Source: a virus. From it: a stretch of DNA of 42,571 nucleotides. The notes beneath the pieces are model-generated. The model searched no databases, had not been told where the DNA came from, and saw only the letters and a list, made by a program, of their open reading frames with translations. A program made the position numbers and the translations under genes. Of this stretch, positions 21,325-28,036 are shown piece after piece. The stretch is from IMG/VR virus record IMGVR_UViG_3300035703_000164, positions 1 to 42,571 of that record. One strand, written 5' to 3'. Within the stretch, counting starts at the first letter, position 1, and every line of letters starts with the position of its first letter.

Positions 21325-22008
21325 ATGGTAAGTGAAAGCGACATTGGCGGACGGATTCGGGCGGTCAGGAAGGCGCGCGGCATGACGCAGGAAGCGTTTG
21401 CGGCGAAGCTCGGCACCACCACGCGCGGCGCTGTTGGCAACTGGGAGCTGGGGAAAGGGATAAAGACCGACAACCTGGTGGCGATTGCCGATGTGTTTTC
21501 GGTCTCGTTTGAATGGCTGGCAAACGGTCGCGGCGGTATGGAAATCGGCAACCAGTCGGATTTGAATGAAACTGCGAATGCGATTGTTGGCGACAAACTG
21601 CCAGCGCGGGCTAATACTATTCCTTTGTACGGGCACGCCGTTGGAGGGGAGGACGGTGAATTCGTCCTTAACGGTCAAGAATTGGACAACATTACTGCAC
21701 CGCCCGGATTATCGGGCTCAAAAGGCGCATATGCTGTCACGGTTGCGGGGACTTCGATGGAACCCCGCTATGAGGACGGCGAAACTGTCTATGTAGACCC
21801 GAACAAGCGGGTCGTGAAAAACAACTATGTGGTGGCCCAGGTTCAGCACTCAGAGTCAGGGCCGATTTTCGCCTACGTGAAACGCTTCGTCAGCCACAAT
21901 TCCAAAGAACTAGTCCTTGAGCAGTTCAACCCGCCAAAGTTGCTGCGCTTTCCCCATGAGTGCGTCGTTTCGGTGCACTACATCGTTATGGGCGGTCGCG
22001 TATTCTAA
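21325..22008 (+). CDS. CI-like repressor (HTH plus S24 peptidase domain)
   Basis: 227 residues from the ATG at 21325. Residues 8-45 are an XRE HTH (IRAVRKARGMTQEAFAAKLG, then GAVGNWELGKG). The C-terminal S24 domain has GTSMEP with Ser144 and YVKRF with Lys186, the catalytic pair. The usual Ala-Gly cleavage site is not obvious; HAVGG at about 104-108 is the nearest. A -10-like TATGTT ends six bases before the ATG and there is no ribosome site, so the message is probably leaderless, as for lambda cI from PRM. Maintains lysogeny. Confidence 0.9.
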   Translation: MVSESDIGGRIRAVRKARGMTQEAFAAKLGTTTRGAVGNWELGKGIKTDNLVAIADVFSVSFEWLANGRGGMEIGNQSDLNETANAIVGDKLPARANTIPLYGHAVGGEDGEFVLNGQELDNITAPPGLSGSKGAYAVTVAGTSMEPRYEDGETVYVDPNKRVVKNNYVVAQVQHSESGPIFAYVKRFVSHNSKELVLEQFNPPKLLRFPHECVVSVHYIVMGGRVF

Positions 22009-22355
22009 CTCTTACTACCCTAGTTGACTGTTGGTGAGTTCCTGAGCAATAGGCAATAGGAGTCCAGCCCCCGTGCTTTTCAGCATCCGGAGTTGGACCC
22101 CTAGCCTGAGCGAATGTTGACTGCCGGAGCCGTCCCCTCGCAAAAGGCCCGCTGGTCGATCTTAGCGCCAGCAGTCGTGCGTTACTTCACGGGGCACTAA
22201 GAACCCCGGCGGACGCCCCTTCGCACTTTAGGAGTGGGGCTTGAATATGTCCGCGCCCGGTGGTATTCAGATACCGCAATGCCTGCGGTGGGTCGCCACC
22301 GTCTAATCAACCTTCCGACCCGTCAATGAAGCCCCGCCTCACGAGCGGGGTTTTT
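22009..22355 (+). ncRNA. Highly structured cI 3' region, possible regulatory RNA
   Basis: No ORF of note. Nested helices: GCGAA/TTCGC (22110-22114/22220-22224), CTGCCGG/CCGGCGG with one G-U pair (22121-22127/22206-22212), CCCC/GGGG (22134-22137/22191-22194), GCTGG-CG/CG-CCAGC (22151-22158/22166-22172). A second domain has CGGTGG/CCACCG (22258-22263/22296-22301) enclosing ACCGCA/TGCGGT. GGGGCTT at 22236 can pair with AAGCCCC at 22329, which would disrupt the terminator. Also GTCCA/TGGAC (22062-22098) and a tandem CAATAGG pair (22047-22060). Probably a stable RNA from the cI transcript or a weak promoter with TTGACT at 22024. Confidence 0.5.
22332..22355 (+). terminator. Rho-independent terminator after cI
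   Basis: CCCCGC, a 7-nt loop, GCGGGG and TTTTT. The left arm is also complementary to GGGGCTT at 22236-22242 (with two extra bases), so an alternative RNA fold can prevent the terminator from forming. Confidence 0.85.
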
Positions 22356-22392
22356 CATTTCCAGACCATCCCTAAACTGATTTGCGTCAGAT

Positions 22393-22409
22393 TGAAAGCG
22401 CGGCTTTCA
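22393..22409. promoter_or_regulatory. CI operator, right operon, upstream site
   Basis: TGAAAGCGCGGCTTTCA is a perfect 17-bp palindrome (7-bp arms, GCG centre). It ends just before the TTGTGC -35 box of the right promoter. Confidence 0.65.
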
Positions 22410-22411
22410 TT

Positions 22412-22441
22412 TTGTGCTTGCAATCCGCTTTCCGGTATGAA
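22412..22441 (+). promoter_or_regulatory. Right early promoter
   Basis: TTGTGC at 22412-22417, an 18-bp spacer and TATGAA at 22436-22441. Lies between two TGAAAG-N5-CTTTCA sites, the second of which overlaps the -10 box. Starts transcription about 40 bp before the first right-operon gene. Confidence 0.5.
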
Positions 22442-22454
22442 AGGGTAGCTTTCA
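22438..22454. promoter_or_regulatory. CI operator, right operon, site on the -10 box
   Basis: TGAAAG-GGTAG-CTTTCA, perfect outer arms. The whole block is enclosed by TGCGTC (22383-22388) and GACGCA (22455-22460), making an interrupted inverted repeat of 78 bp. Confidence 0.65.
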
Positions 22455-22490
22455 GACGCAGCGAACAGCGCTGCACAACGGGAGATCGAA

Positions 22491-22715
22491 ATGGCCAAGA
22501 TGACCACCGAACTTAAGGCCCTCGTGAAAGCCAGCAACAAGGCTTGGAACGTTATGGCAAACGGCTCCGAAGCCGACGCCTGCACCATCCGTGGTCAGGA
22601 AGGCGCGAACTACCTCGCATGGTGCGCCGCCGCCGATGCAGAGCGCGCTTACCGCGAGGCTCAGGAAGTTGTGGAGGTTTCCCCATCACGCCAGCTCTGG
22701 GCCACCGCCGCGTAA
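22491..22715 (+). CDS. First gene of the right early operon, unknown function
   Basis: 74 residues, helical, Ala-rich, with KALVKASNKAWNVMANGSEAD and an acidic second helix (ADAERAYREAQEVVEV). ACGGGAGATCGAA is a strong ribosome site. Located where lambda has N, but it lacks an arginine-rich RNA-binding motif. The 105-bp gap after it contains small hairpins, GGCCT/AGGCC and GTAGGG-GCGG-CCCTAC. Function unknown. Confidence 0.75.
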   Translation: MAKMTTELKALVKASNKAWNVMANGSEADACTIRGQEGANYLAWCAAADAERAYREAQEVVEVSPSRQLWATAA

Positions 22716-22818
22716 GCGGCCTTCCCCCGAGGCCGGTAGGGGCGGCCCTACCCGTGAACGCCGATGCGCGGGGCGTGACAGACCGGAGAGACGGTCACCT
22801 TAAACCCGTAGGGGATGA

Positions 22819-23229
22819 ATGATGGCACAGACAGCCGCAGCACTCGCAGACGCAATGATTGCCCGTTGGGATGCAGCCGGTGCAGCGCGCGCCGCAGCAT
22901 TTGACGCCCGCGCCAATGACGCGCGGATGACCTACCTGCACAACGCGTTCATTAGCCTTGGCGGTCCGAACGTCGCCAACTTTGCCGATGTTGTGGACAG
23001 TGCCACCAGCGTCCGCGCTGCACGTGAAAAGCGCGCCGGTAAGCTCTGGCTTGCACGCGGTCACCAGATGAGCCGCCGCTTCGTCCATCTGTACGACACG
23101 CCGGTTGATTTCGGCCCCGCCATTCGTCGGCTGCTTCGTGACGCAGCCATGTGGCGAATGATGGAAAAGTCCCGCGCTGAGACAGAAAGCATGCGCGCAG
23201 AGTTCGACCGTATCGAGAGGATCGCGTGA
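22819..23229 (+). CDS. Hypothetical Ala/Arg-rich helical protein
   Basis: 136 residues; two consecutive ATGs (22819, 22822), with AGGGGATGA upstream. Ala and Arg dominate and predicted structure is nearly all helix. The C-terminus is a charged helix (MEKSRAETESMRAEFDRIE). It overlaps the next gene by one base (TGATG form). No family recognised. Confidence 0.75.
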   Translation: MMAQTAAALADAMIARWDAAGAARAAAFDARANDARMTYLHNAFISLGGPNVANFADVVDSATSVRAAREKRAGKLWLARGHQMSRRFVHLYDTPVDFGPAIRRLLRDAAMWRMMEKSRAETESMRAEFDRIERIA

Positions 23230-23426
23230 TGAGCTACGACCGTATCGCAATCATAGCCAAGGCGCTTTGCAAGTCGGGCAAATTTGAGACCGGAGAGGGC
23301 ACATGCGCAATGCTGTGCATGTCTCAACCCGGCAGCGCCCGCCGCTCCTGCGACTATCGCAACGAAGTCCACGGCAAGCTCGCTGAGCAGATCGACGCGG
23401 CCATCTCTAAAGCGACGGGTGCGTGA
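23229..23426 (+). CDS. Small Cys-containing protein
   Basis: 65 residues from the ATG at 23229. Four Cys residues (Cys13, then a pair CAMLC and a later Cys) may bind zinc. The C-terminus is helical (HGKLAEQIDAAISKATGA). Coupled to both neighbours by overlapping start and stop codons. Function unknown. Confidence 0.7.
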   Translation: MSYDRIAIIAKALCKSGKFETGEGTCAMLCMSQPGSARRSCDYRNEVHGKLAEQIDAAISKATGA

Positions 23427-23593
23427 TGTGCAGCCTTGTCCTAGCCGACCTCATCCGCGACCAGCAGTGCATCCCAGCCCTCACCCTCGCTCGATACAGA
23501 GACGAAGCATTGCGCGAATTGCAGGCAGAGAAATGGCCCAAGCACCTCCGGGTTATCGAGACAGTCAAGAAGGCATTGGAGGACGAGAAATGA
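23426..23593 (+). CDS. 55-residue helical protein
   Basis: ATG at 23426 overlaps the preceding TGA (TGATG) and the stop overlaps the next ATG (ATGA). All helical with LARYRDEALRELQAEKWPKH and charged C-terminus. The longer ORF that covers this region in another frame (from 23284) is its shadow up to 23590. Unknown function. Confidence 0.65.
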   Translation: MCSLVLADLIRDQQCIPALTLARYRDEALRELQAEKWPKHLRVIETVKKALEDEK

Positions 23594-24069
23594 ACATTGC
23601 AGCACTCAAGGAAGCGGCGCTGATTGCAGGCGCTTGCGAATGGGATTTGGTGCCAGCCAACGAACATCATGGTCCCTACATCGTAGGGCCTGCCGGTGAC
23701 GTTGCCGACTTCTACACCATGACCAATCCGCAGTCTTTGTCGGTACGTAATGGCGGCGACTCCCGCCCGGTGCTGTTCGTTGACGCGGTAGAGAATGCCG
23801 CGTTTGCGGCCCTCGCCAATCCCTCTGCCATTCTATCGCTTATTGAGCGGGCGGAGACCTACGAGGCAGCGTTGACGCCAAGCGCCGACACTAAGGCCGC
23901 ATACATTGGCGAGTTCGCTTTCAACATCGAAACTCTGTCGTTGGACGAGGACGGCGAGCCAGTTGATTGCACGCGACGTGTTGAGGTGCCGTGGAGCACG
24001 ATCAAGGAAATCATGGCCGCAATACGCGACCGCGCCGCCCTCTCTAACCCTACGGAGACGGTGAAGTGA
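23590..24069 (+). CDS. Hypothetical protein
   Basis: 159 residues from the ATG at 23590. Two segments: an N-terminal helix plus strand (WDLVPANEHHGPYIVGPAGDV) and a C-terminal acidic region (NIETLSLDEDGEPVDCTRRVEVPW). Its last residues, ETVK, are encoded by a 17-bp sequence repeated at the end of the next gene. No family recognised. Confidence 0.75.
   Translation: MNIAALKEAALIAGACEWDLVPANEHHGPYIVGPAGDVADFYTMTNPQSLSVRNGGDSRPVLFVDAVENAAFAALANPSAILSLIERAETYEAALTPSADTKAAYIGEFAFNIETLSLDEDGEPVDCTRRVEVPWSTIKEIMAAIRDRAALSNPTETVK
24053..24069 (+). repeat. 17-bp cassette-boundary repeat, copy 1
   Basis: CGGAGACGGTGAAGTGA, encoding Glu-Thr-Val-Lys-stop in frame, identical to 24280-24296. Recombination between the copies would remove exactly the gene in between and leave the upstream frame intact. 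Confidence 0.85.
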
Positions 24070-24296
24070 TGGACCGATACCCAGAACGCGAAGTGGTTTT
24101 GAACGGCGTCTATTGCCAAGCGCAGGTGTTGAACCCGTGGAAGATGGACCCGCCCAAGTACGTACATGTCAACTCGCTCGATGACCGCCGCCCCGGCGAA
24201 TGGATTGTCGAACAGCGCATGGGCGCATGGATGAACGTGGACATGTTTTCGTTTGTCCGTCGCGTCAACGAATATGCAGCGGAGACGGTGAAGTGA
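24069..24296 (+). CDS. Small protein within a repeat-flanked cassette
   Basis: 75 residues from the ATG at 24069. Contains VVLNGVYCQAQVLNPWKMDPPKYVHVNSLDD and a Trp-Met-rich end (GAWMNVDMFSFVRRVNEY). Compact beta protein of unknown function. Its reading frame ends in the second copy of the 17-bp repeat, which also supplies the GTG start of the next gene. Confidence 0.75.
   Translation: MDRYPEREVVLNGVYCQAQVLNPWKMDPPKYVHVNSLDDRRPGEWIVEQRMGAWMNVDMFSFVRRVNEYAAETVK
24280..24296 (+). repeat. 17-bp cassette-boundary repeat, copy 2
   Basis: Same sequence as 24053-24069, 227 bp apart. Again it encodes the end of an ORF and touches the start of the following one. Confidence 0.85.
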
Positions 24297-24481
24297 ACCG
24301 AACCCGCAAGGCATTTCTAGACCTCGCCCGCGAACAGCGCCGGTCATCCTGGCAGCATCGCAAATGGGCTTGGGAAGAGAAGAACGGGGGCGACCCGGTG
24401 AAATTCCACGAACACGCCGCCAACGCAATCCGGCTCTGGCGCGAGGCGAAATCATCCATCAACGCCGCAAGGAATTGGTAG
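24293..24481 (+). CDS. 62-residue basic protein
   Basis: GTG at 24293 overlaps the preceding TGA. Highly charged and helical (RKAFLDLAREQRRSSWQHRKWAWEEK, shown in part). Four Trp residues. Lies just before the annealing protein and could assist it, which is inference. The ORF extending further upstream in this frame is not needed. Confidence 0.65.
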   Translation: MNRTRKAFLDLAREQRRSSWQHRKWAWEEKNGGDPVKFHEHAANAIRLWREAKSSINAARNW

Positions 24482-24485
24482 CACA

Positions 24486-25274
24486 ATGACCAAGGAAAAT
24501 CTAGCAATTTGGGAGCGGCTAGGCCGCACTGACCCATCGCACACGAAGGGTTTCAAGCGGGCTGGGGGGTTCTCTGGAACTGCCGTCAAGCCGATCTATA
24601 CCGAACAGAAAATGACGGAAGTGTTCGGACCCGCTGGCAAAGGCTGGGGTATGGGCGAGCCTACGTTCAGCACCGTCCCCGGCCACAATGGCGAGATGCT
24701 GGTTTATTGCACCGTCTCGCTTTGGTGGGTTGATCCGAGTGATGCAGACGGCACGGTCAATACCGTGTTTGGCGTCGGCGGCGACAAGGTCGTGACCCAC
24801 ATCAAAGCCAACGATCAGTACAACCGGCCCGAGCGTTGGGAGAACGACGACGAAGCTTTCAAGAAGGCTTTCACGGACGCCGTAGGCAACGCCATGAAGC
24901 ATCTTGGCATGTCGGCTGACGTTCACATGGGCCTGTTCGATGACAGCAAGTACGTCAACGAAGTTCGGCAGGAATTGGCGTCTCAGGCTCAGGACGAAGA
25001 AGCCCCCGAGCCCATGTCGAACACGGCAGCTAAGGCGCACTGGAAAACCATCGCTGACGCCATGTTCGCGGCCACCACGCTCAAGCAGTTGCAAGGCGTC
25101 TGGCAGCGTCATTACGCGGTCTACCAGCAGTTGCCCGAGAGCCTGCAAGCCGAGCTTCGCACGTGGAAAGACGAATTGAAGGACAAGCTGATGGCCTTTC
25201 AAGAGACGCTGAACGCGCCGCAGGTCGGCTCTGTCATCCCCCCGAACTTTGAGAACCTGGAGAACCCGAATTGA
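24486..25274 (+). CDS. Sak3/Rad52-like single-strand annealing protein
   Basis: 262 residues. Diagnostic features are KRAGGFSGTAVKPIYTEQKMTE, VFGPAGKGWGMGEP, a lysine-rich middle and the segment FKKAFTDAVGNAMKHLGMSADV, VHMGLFDDSKYV. This pattern belongs to the Sak3 group of Rad52-superfamily phage recombinases, which anneal complementary single strands. The C-terminal 80 residues are helical and may form the partner-binding tail. It precedes an SSB-like gene and NinB. Confidence 0.85.
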   Translation: MTKENLAIWERLGRTDPSHTKGFKRAGGFSGTAVKPIYTEQKMTEVFGPAGKGWGMGEPTFSTVPGHNGEMLVYCTVSLWWVDPSDADGTVNTVFGVGGDKVVTHIKANDQYNRPERWENDDEAFKKAFTDAVGNAMKHLGMSADVHMGLFDDSKYVNEVRQELASQAQDEEAPEPMSNTAAKAHWKTIADAMFAATTLKQLQGVWQRHYAVYQQLPESLQAELRTWKDELKDKLMAFQETLNAPQVGSVIPPNFENLENPN

Positions 25275-25591
25275 CCGACCGTTATGACGTTTTGATTGCC
25301 CGCCCCTACGTGGATCAACACGGCGAAGAGAAGGCATCGTTTACCCGCATCGGGACCGCTTGGCCGATGAAGGAACGCGACGGCTTTAGCATCACGCTGG
25401 AAGCATTGCCGATCCCCACGCTCAAGGATGGCAAGCTGGAGACGCGCATTCTGATGATGCCCCCCAAGCCCCGCGAGGATAGCCAGCAGCAGCCTCAACA
25501 GCAAGCGCGCGGCGGTTACAGTCGAGACAAGGGCGCGCGCCAGATTGCACCATCGTTCGACAGCGACGACGCAGACGCGATCCCATTCTAG
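25271..25591 (+). CDS. SSB-like protein with DDIPF-type acidic tail
   Basis: 106 residues, TTG start overlapping the preceding TGA (TTGA). The N-terminal part is beta-rich (YDVLIARPYVDQHGEEK and GDGFSITLEALPI type strands). A Gln/Arg/Gly-rich linker is followed by the tail FDSDDADAIPF. Bacterial SSB proteins end in the acidic motif DDDIPF that recruits replication proteins, so a single-strand DNA-binding function is likely. The strict OB-fold signature is not evident. It directly follows the annealing protein. Confidence 0.7.
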   Translation: MTDRYDVLIARPYVDQHGEEKASFTRIGTAWPMKERDGFSITLEALPIPTLKDGKLETRILMMPPKPREDSQQQPQQQARGGYSRDKGARQIAPSFDSDDADAIPF

Positions 25592-25646
25592 TTCCCCCAT
25601 CCAACAGGGCGGCGGGTTGCCTAAAAAGCGCCCGCCGATAAATTCG

Positions 25647-25877
25647 ATGAACCTCAAGCCAGCACTGAAACTATCGTTCGACGTAGCCAATGCCGAGCGC
25701 GAGTTGCGCCGGTCTGAGACCATAGACGAGTTGCAGGATGCCTGGTTCGTTCACGCGGATGACTTCAACGGCAAGCGCCGTGAGTACCTGCAGGGCGTCT
25801 ATGACCAGATGCTTGGCGTCATCAGAACACGCGAGGCATTGGCCGACGATCTGGTTGCATACGCGAGGACGCTATGA
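25647..25877 (+). CDS. Small helical protein
   Basis: 76 residues from the ATG at 25647. Helical throughout, with acidic middle (ETIDELQDAWFVHADDFNGK). The ATG-less 55 bp before it contain GGCGGG/CCCGCC, a possible hairpin. Overlaps NinB by ATGA. Function unknown. Confidence 0.7.
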   Translation: MNLKPALKLSFDVANAERELRRSETIDELQDAWFVHADDFNGKRREYLQGVYDQMLGVIRTREALADDLVAYARTL

Positions 25878-26269
25878 GCCGCGCCGTGATCGTCGTTCGG
25901 ACGCAGGCAGATCGTAACCTAGCGTGCAAATGGGCGCTAGGCGTGCCAGCCGGTTCCCGTATCGAGTTCAAGAAACCGCGCCGGTCAATCCCCGCGAACG
26001 ATTTGATGTGGTCGCGCCTGACTGAGATTGCCCAGCAAGTCGAGTGGCACGGTCAGAAGCTATCGCCTGCCGATTTCAAAGACATGTTCACGGCATCGCT
26101 GCGCAAGGCCCGCGTGGTCCCAGGTATCGACCCCGGAAGCTTCGTTCTGTTGGGCCTGCATACGTCCGACATGAGCAAGGAAGAGATGGGCCTGTTGCTG
26201 GACCTGATCGACGCCTTCGCCGCTGAACATGGCGTGACGTTCAATGAGGCCACAGAGGAGGCCGCCTGA
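25874..26269 (+). CDS. ninB: NinB-family recombination protein (Orf)
   Basis: 131 residues, close to the 146 of lambda NinB. RSIPANDLMWSRLTEIAQQVEWHGQKLSPADFKDMF followed by HTSDMSKEEMGLLLDLIDAFAAEHGV is the NinB signature. In lambda it binds single-stranded DNA and acts as a recombination mediator with SSB and the annealing protein. It lies next to those functions here. Confidence 0.9.
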   Translation: MSRAVIVVRTQADRNLACKWALGVPAGSRIEFKKPRRSIPANDLMWSRLTEIAQQVEWHGQKLSPADFKDMFTASLRKARVVPGIDPGSFVLLGLHTSDMSKEEMGLLLDLIDAFAAEHGVTFNEATEEAA

Positions 26270-26673
26270 TGGCCCGTAGCGAGTTCAGCAAGCCAACCAA
26301 GCGGGAAGCCCTAAAACGCTCTGGCGGCTTCTGTGAGGCCATTGGGACCGTATACGGGCTAGAACCGGGCCAACGCTGCAACGCGCCTCTCTCGCATGGG
26401 GTGGAGTTTGACCATTACCCGGTGCCAGCGACCGAGCGCGATAGCGACGGCTTAGAGAATTGCGTGGCGTGTTGCCGTACCTGCCATTCACACAAGACCC
26501 GAACTTTCGATGTGCCGATACAGGCCAAGACGAAGCGGGTTTCTGACAAACACTTGGGCATCCGCACGCCGTCCAGACTACGCGGGCAGGGATTTCCAAA
26601 ACGCGAAAGCCAACGAACAGCCACCCGGCCCATTGAGCGCCGCAATACATTCAAACGAGAGGAAGTGAAATGA
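26269..26673 (+). CDS. HNH nuclease
   Basis: 134 residues. GFCEAIGTVYGL and PGQRCNAPLSHGVEFDHYP then LENCVACCRTCHSHKT form a zinc-bound HNH site with Cys pairs and the Asp-His of the active site. Basic tail. Lies between NinB and a zinc-ribbon gene. Could function in recombination or resolve branched DNA like NinG, although the NinG sequence itself is not apparent. Confidence 0.8.
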   Translation: MARSEFSKPTKREALKRSGGFCEAIGTVYGLEPGQRCNAPLSHGVEFDHYPVPATERDSDGLENCVACCRTCHSHKTRTFDVPIQAKTKRVSDKHLGIRTPSRLRGQGFPKRESQRTATRPIERRNTFKREEVK

Positions 26674-26885
26674 CGACGAAGGTTTTTTGTGACGGTTGCG
26701 GTGGGCACATTGCCGAGCCGCATAGGGTAAACCAATTGCACGTCAGTTACCCCAACTCAACGCGCGGGCCTGACCAACTAGACTTGTGCCCGAGTTGTAT
26801 GGACTCGTTCCGGGCTAATCATCTGCCGTCCAAGTGGACGCGGATTGCGCCGCAGACCCGCGAACCGGTGGAGATTGCGTCATGA
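26670..26885 (+). CDS. Zinc-ribbon protein
   Basis: 71 residues with two Cys pairs: CDGCG at 8-12 and CPSC at about 41-44. Typical small phage zinc ribbon, which may bind nucleic acid or protein. Coupled on both sides by ATGA. Confidence 0.75.
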   Translation: MTTKVFCDGCGGHIAEPHRVNQLHVSYPNSTRGPDQLDLCPSCMDSFRANHLPSKWTRIAPQTREPVEIAS

Positions 26886-27163
26886 CCATTCGTGCAATCA
26901 CCGCCGTCCTGACTATTGCGGGGAGTACGTTTGTGCTGACCGCTTGCGACGAAGCGGAACGCCAGGGAACGACCTCGCTGCTGTCCTCGCTGAACATCAA
27001 CGATCCGGTTGGCAAGATGGCGTCTCCTGCCCCTGCTGTTGCGTATGTAACAGAGGTTGTGGAGGAGGTTCCCGAGCCGCCAGCGAAGGTATGGAAGTGC
27101 TGGGACGAATGGCACCGCGCGGGAACGATGCGGGTTGAAATCTGCGACTGGTTTGCACCGTAA
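26882..27163 (+). CDS. Putative lipoprotein
   Basis: 93 residues from the ATG at 26882. Signal peptide with lipobox: IRAITAVLTIAGSTFVLTAC, lipidation at Cys22. The mature part is acidic and Pro-rich in the middle, with a Trp/Cys end (WKCWDEWHRAGTMRVEICDW). Early-expressed phage lipoproteins may alter the host envelope or block superinfection; this is inference. It is the only clear lipoprotein in the window. Confidence 0.8.
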   Translation: MTIRAITAVLTIAGSTFVLTACDEAERQGTTSLLSSLNINDPVGKMASPAPAVAYVTEVVEEVPEPPAKVWKCWDEWHRAGTMRVEICDWFAP

Positions 27164-27177
27164 AAACCTAGGTTTTT
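27162..27177. promoter_or_regulatory. Perfect palindrome AAAAACCTAGGTTTTT
   Basis: 16-bp palindrome beginning inside the lipoprotein stop codon. The A-stem and T-run could act as a bidirectional terminator, although the stem has only CCTAGG as GC pairs, or it could be an operator. Followed by a 48-bp gap to the next gene. Confidence 0.5.
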
Positions 27178-27225
27178 CTAGGCTTTGAGCCTCATTTCTG
27201 GTAGCATGAAACCTGCTTTGGAGCA

Positions 27226-27408
27226 ATGAAAATGTCGGTTGGACGACGCATCATTAAGGCGCAACGAGACATGGTGACGGGCGACGATAGCGCAGGCGCA
27301 GAACTCCGCTACCGCTTCCGTCGAAAGCCAAGCGCGAAGCAACGCGCCGAGATGCTGGAACGGATCAAAGTCAACCTCTCCAAAGCCATCCTTGGGGAAA
27401 CCAAATGA
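27226..27408 (+). CDS. Small basic protein
   Basis: 60 residues; second Met at position 3. Very basic and helical (VGRRIIKAQRDMV, FRRKPSAKQRAEMLERIKVN). Could be DNA- or RNA-binding. TTTGGAGCA gives a ribosome site. Confidence 0.7.
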   Translation: MKMSVGRRIIKAQRDMVTGDDSAGAELRYRFRRKPSAKQRAEMLERIKVNLSKAILGETK

Positions 27409-27878
27409 CCGAGGAAGTGAGCAAGGAACTCGCAAGCTGCCCACTGTGTCAGGCTGCGATGATTGTGGAGCATTTTGCGGGATGGGACGGCGAATACCTG
27501 CCGACCGCAACCGTCACCCACGCCAAATCCAATTGCCCGCTTGCTGGCGTGCAGTTCGACGCCACCGAGGAATCCGTCGCCGCCTGGAACTGTCGTTCCC
27601 CTACGGAAGCAAGGGGGGAGCCGGTAGCGTGGCGGGTCAAAGACTATGCAGACGGCTGGATGTTGGCCCACACTCTCGACCAAGCCAAAGGGCAGGCCGG
27701 GAATGGCAACCTCATTCAACCCCTCTACGCCTCCCACCCTCCCGCAAGGGAAGCGGTAGACGATGCGCGCGAGAAGGTTCGTGCGGAAATTGTGCGCAGC
27801 GCCGCCATTCTGAGGCCGGAAGAGCTTGCCGTCACTGTCGATGCAGTTCTGGTCGCAGCCCTACAGGTGAAGCCATGA
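27405..27878 (+). CDS. Lar-like zinc-ribbon protein with extension
   Basis: 157 residues. The N-terminal 65 residues have CPLCQAAM, a Cys at NCPLAG and the SVAAWNCR end, a variant of the Lar pattern. The C-terminal 90 residues, starting GEPVAWRVKDYADGWM, resemble a DUF of phage proteins with Trp motifs and end in a helix. Possibly a fusion of a Lar-like ribbon with a second domain. Confidence 0.7.
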   Translation: MTEEVSKELASCPLCQAAMIVEHFAGWDGEYLPTATVTHAKSNCPLAGVQFDATEESVAAWNCRSPTEARGEPVAWRVKDYADGWMLAHTLDQAKGQAGNGNLIQPLYASHPPAREAVDDAREKVRAEIVRSAAILRPEELAVTVDAVLVAALQVKP

Positions 27879-28036
27879 GCGCCGTCGCAAAATGGGTCTG
27901 GTGCTGGGCCTGCTATCAGGTTGTTGTGCGTGGGCCGCGCCTGCCGTTTGAGTGGGAGCTTCGCTTGCTGCCTTGGGCAGGTCTCTATGCGTACAGCAGT
28001 TGGTCAGAGTTCCGCGCATTGGAGAAAACGCCATGA
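27875..28036 (+). CDS. 53-residue aromatic protein
   Basis: ATG at 27875 overlaps the preceding TGA. Contains KWVWCWACYQVVVRGP and a second Trp-rich region, perhaps membrane-associated. Ends in ATGA overlap with the next gene. Function unknown. Confidence 0.6.
   Translation: MSAVAKWVWCWACYQVVVRGPRLPFEWELRLLPWAGLYAYSSWSEFRALEKTP

Noticed and set aside
22009-22355. 6S RNA or tmRNA identity of the structured region
   Set aside because: No recognisable 6S central bubble sequence, no tmRNA tag or tRNA-like ends; kept as an unknown structured RNA.
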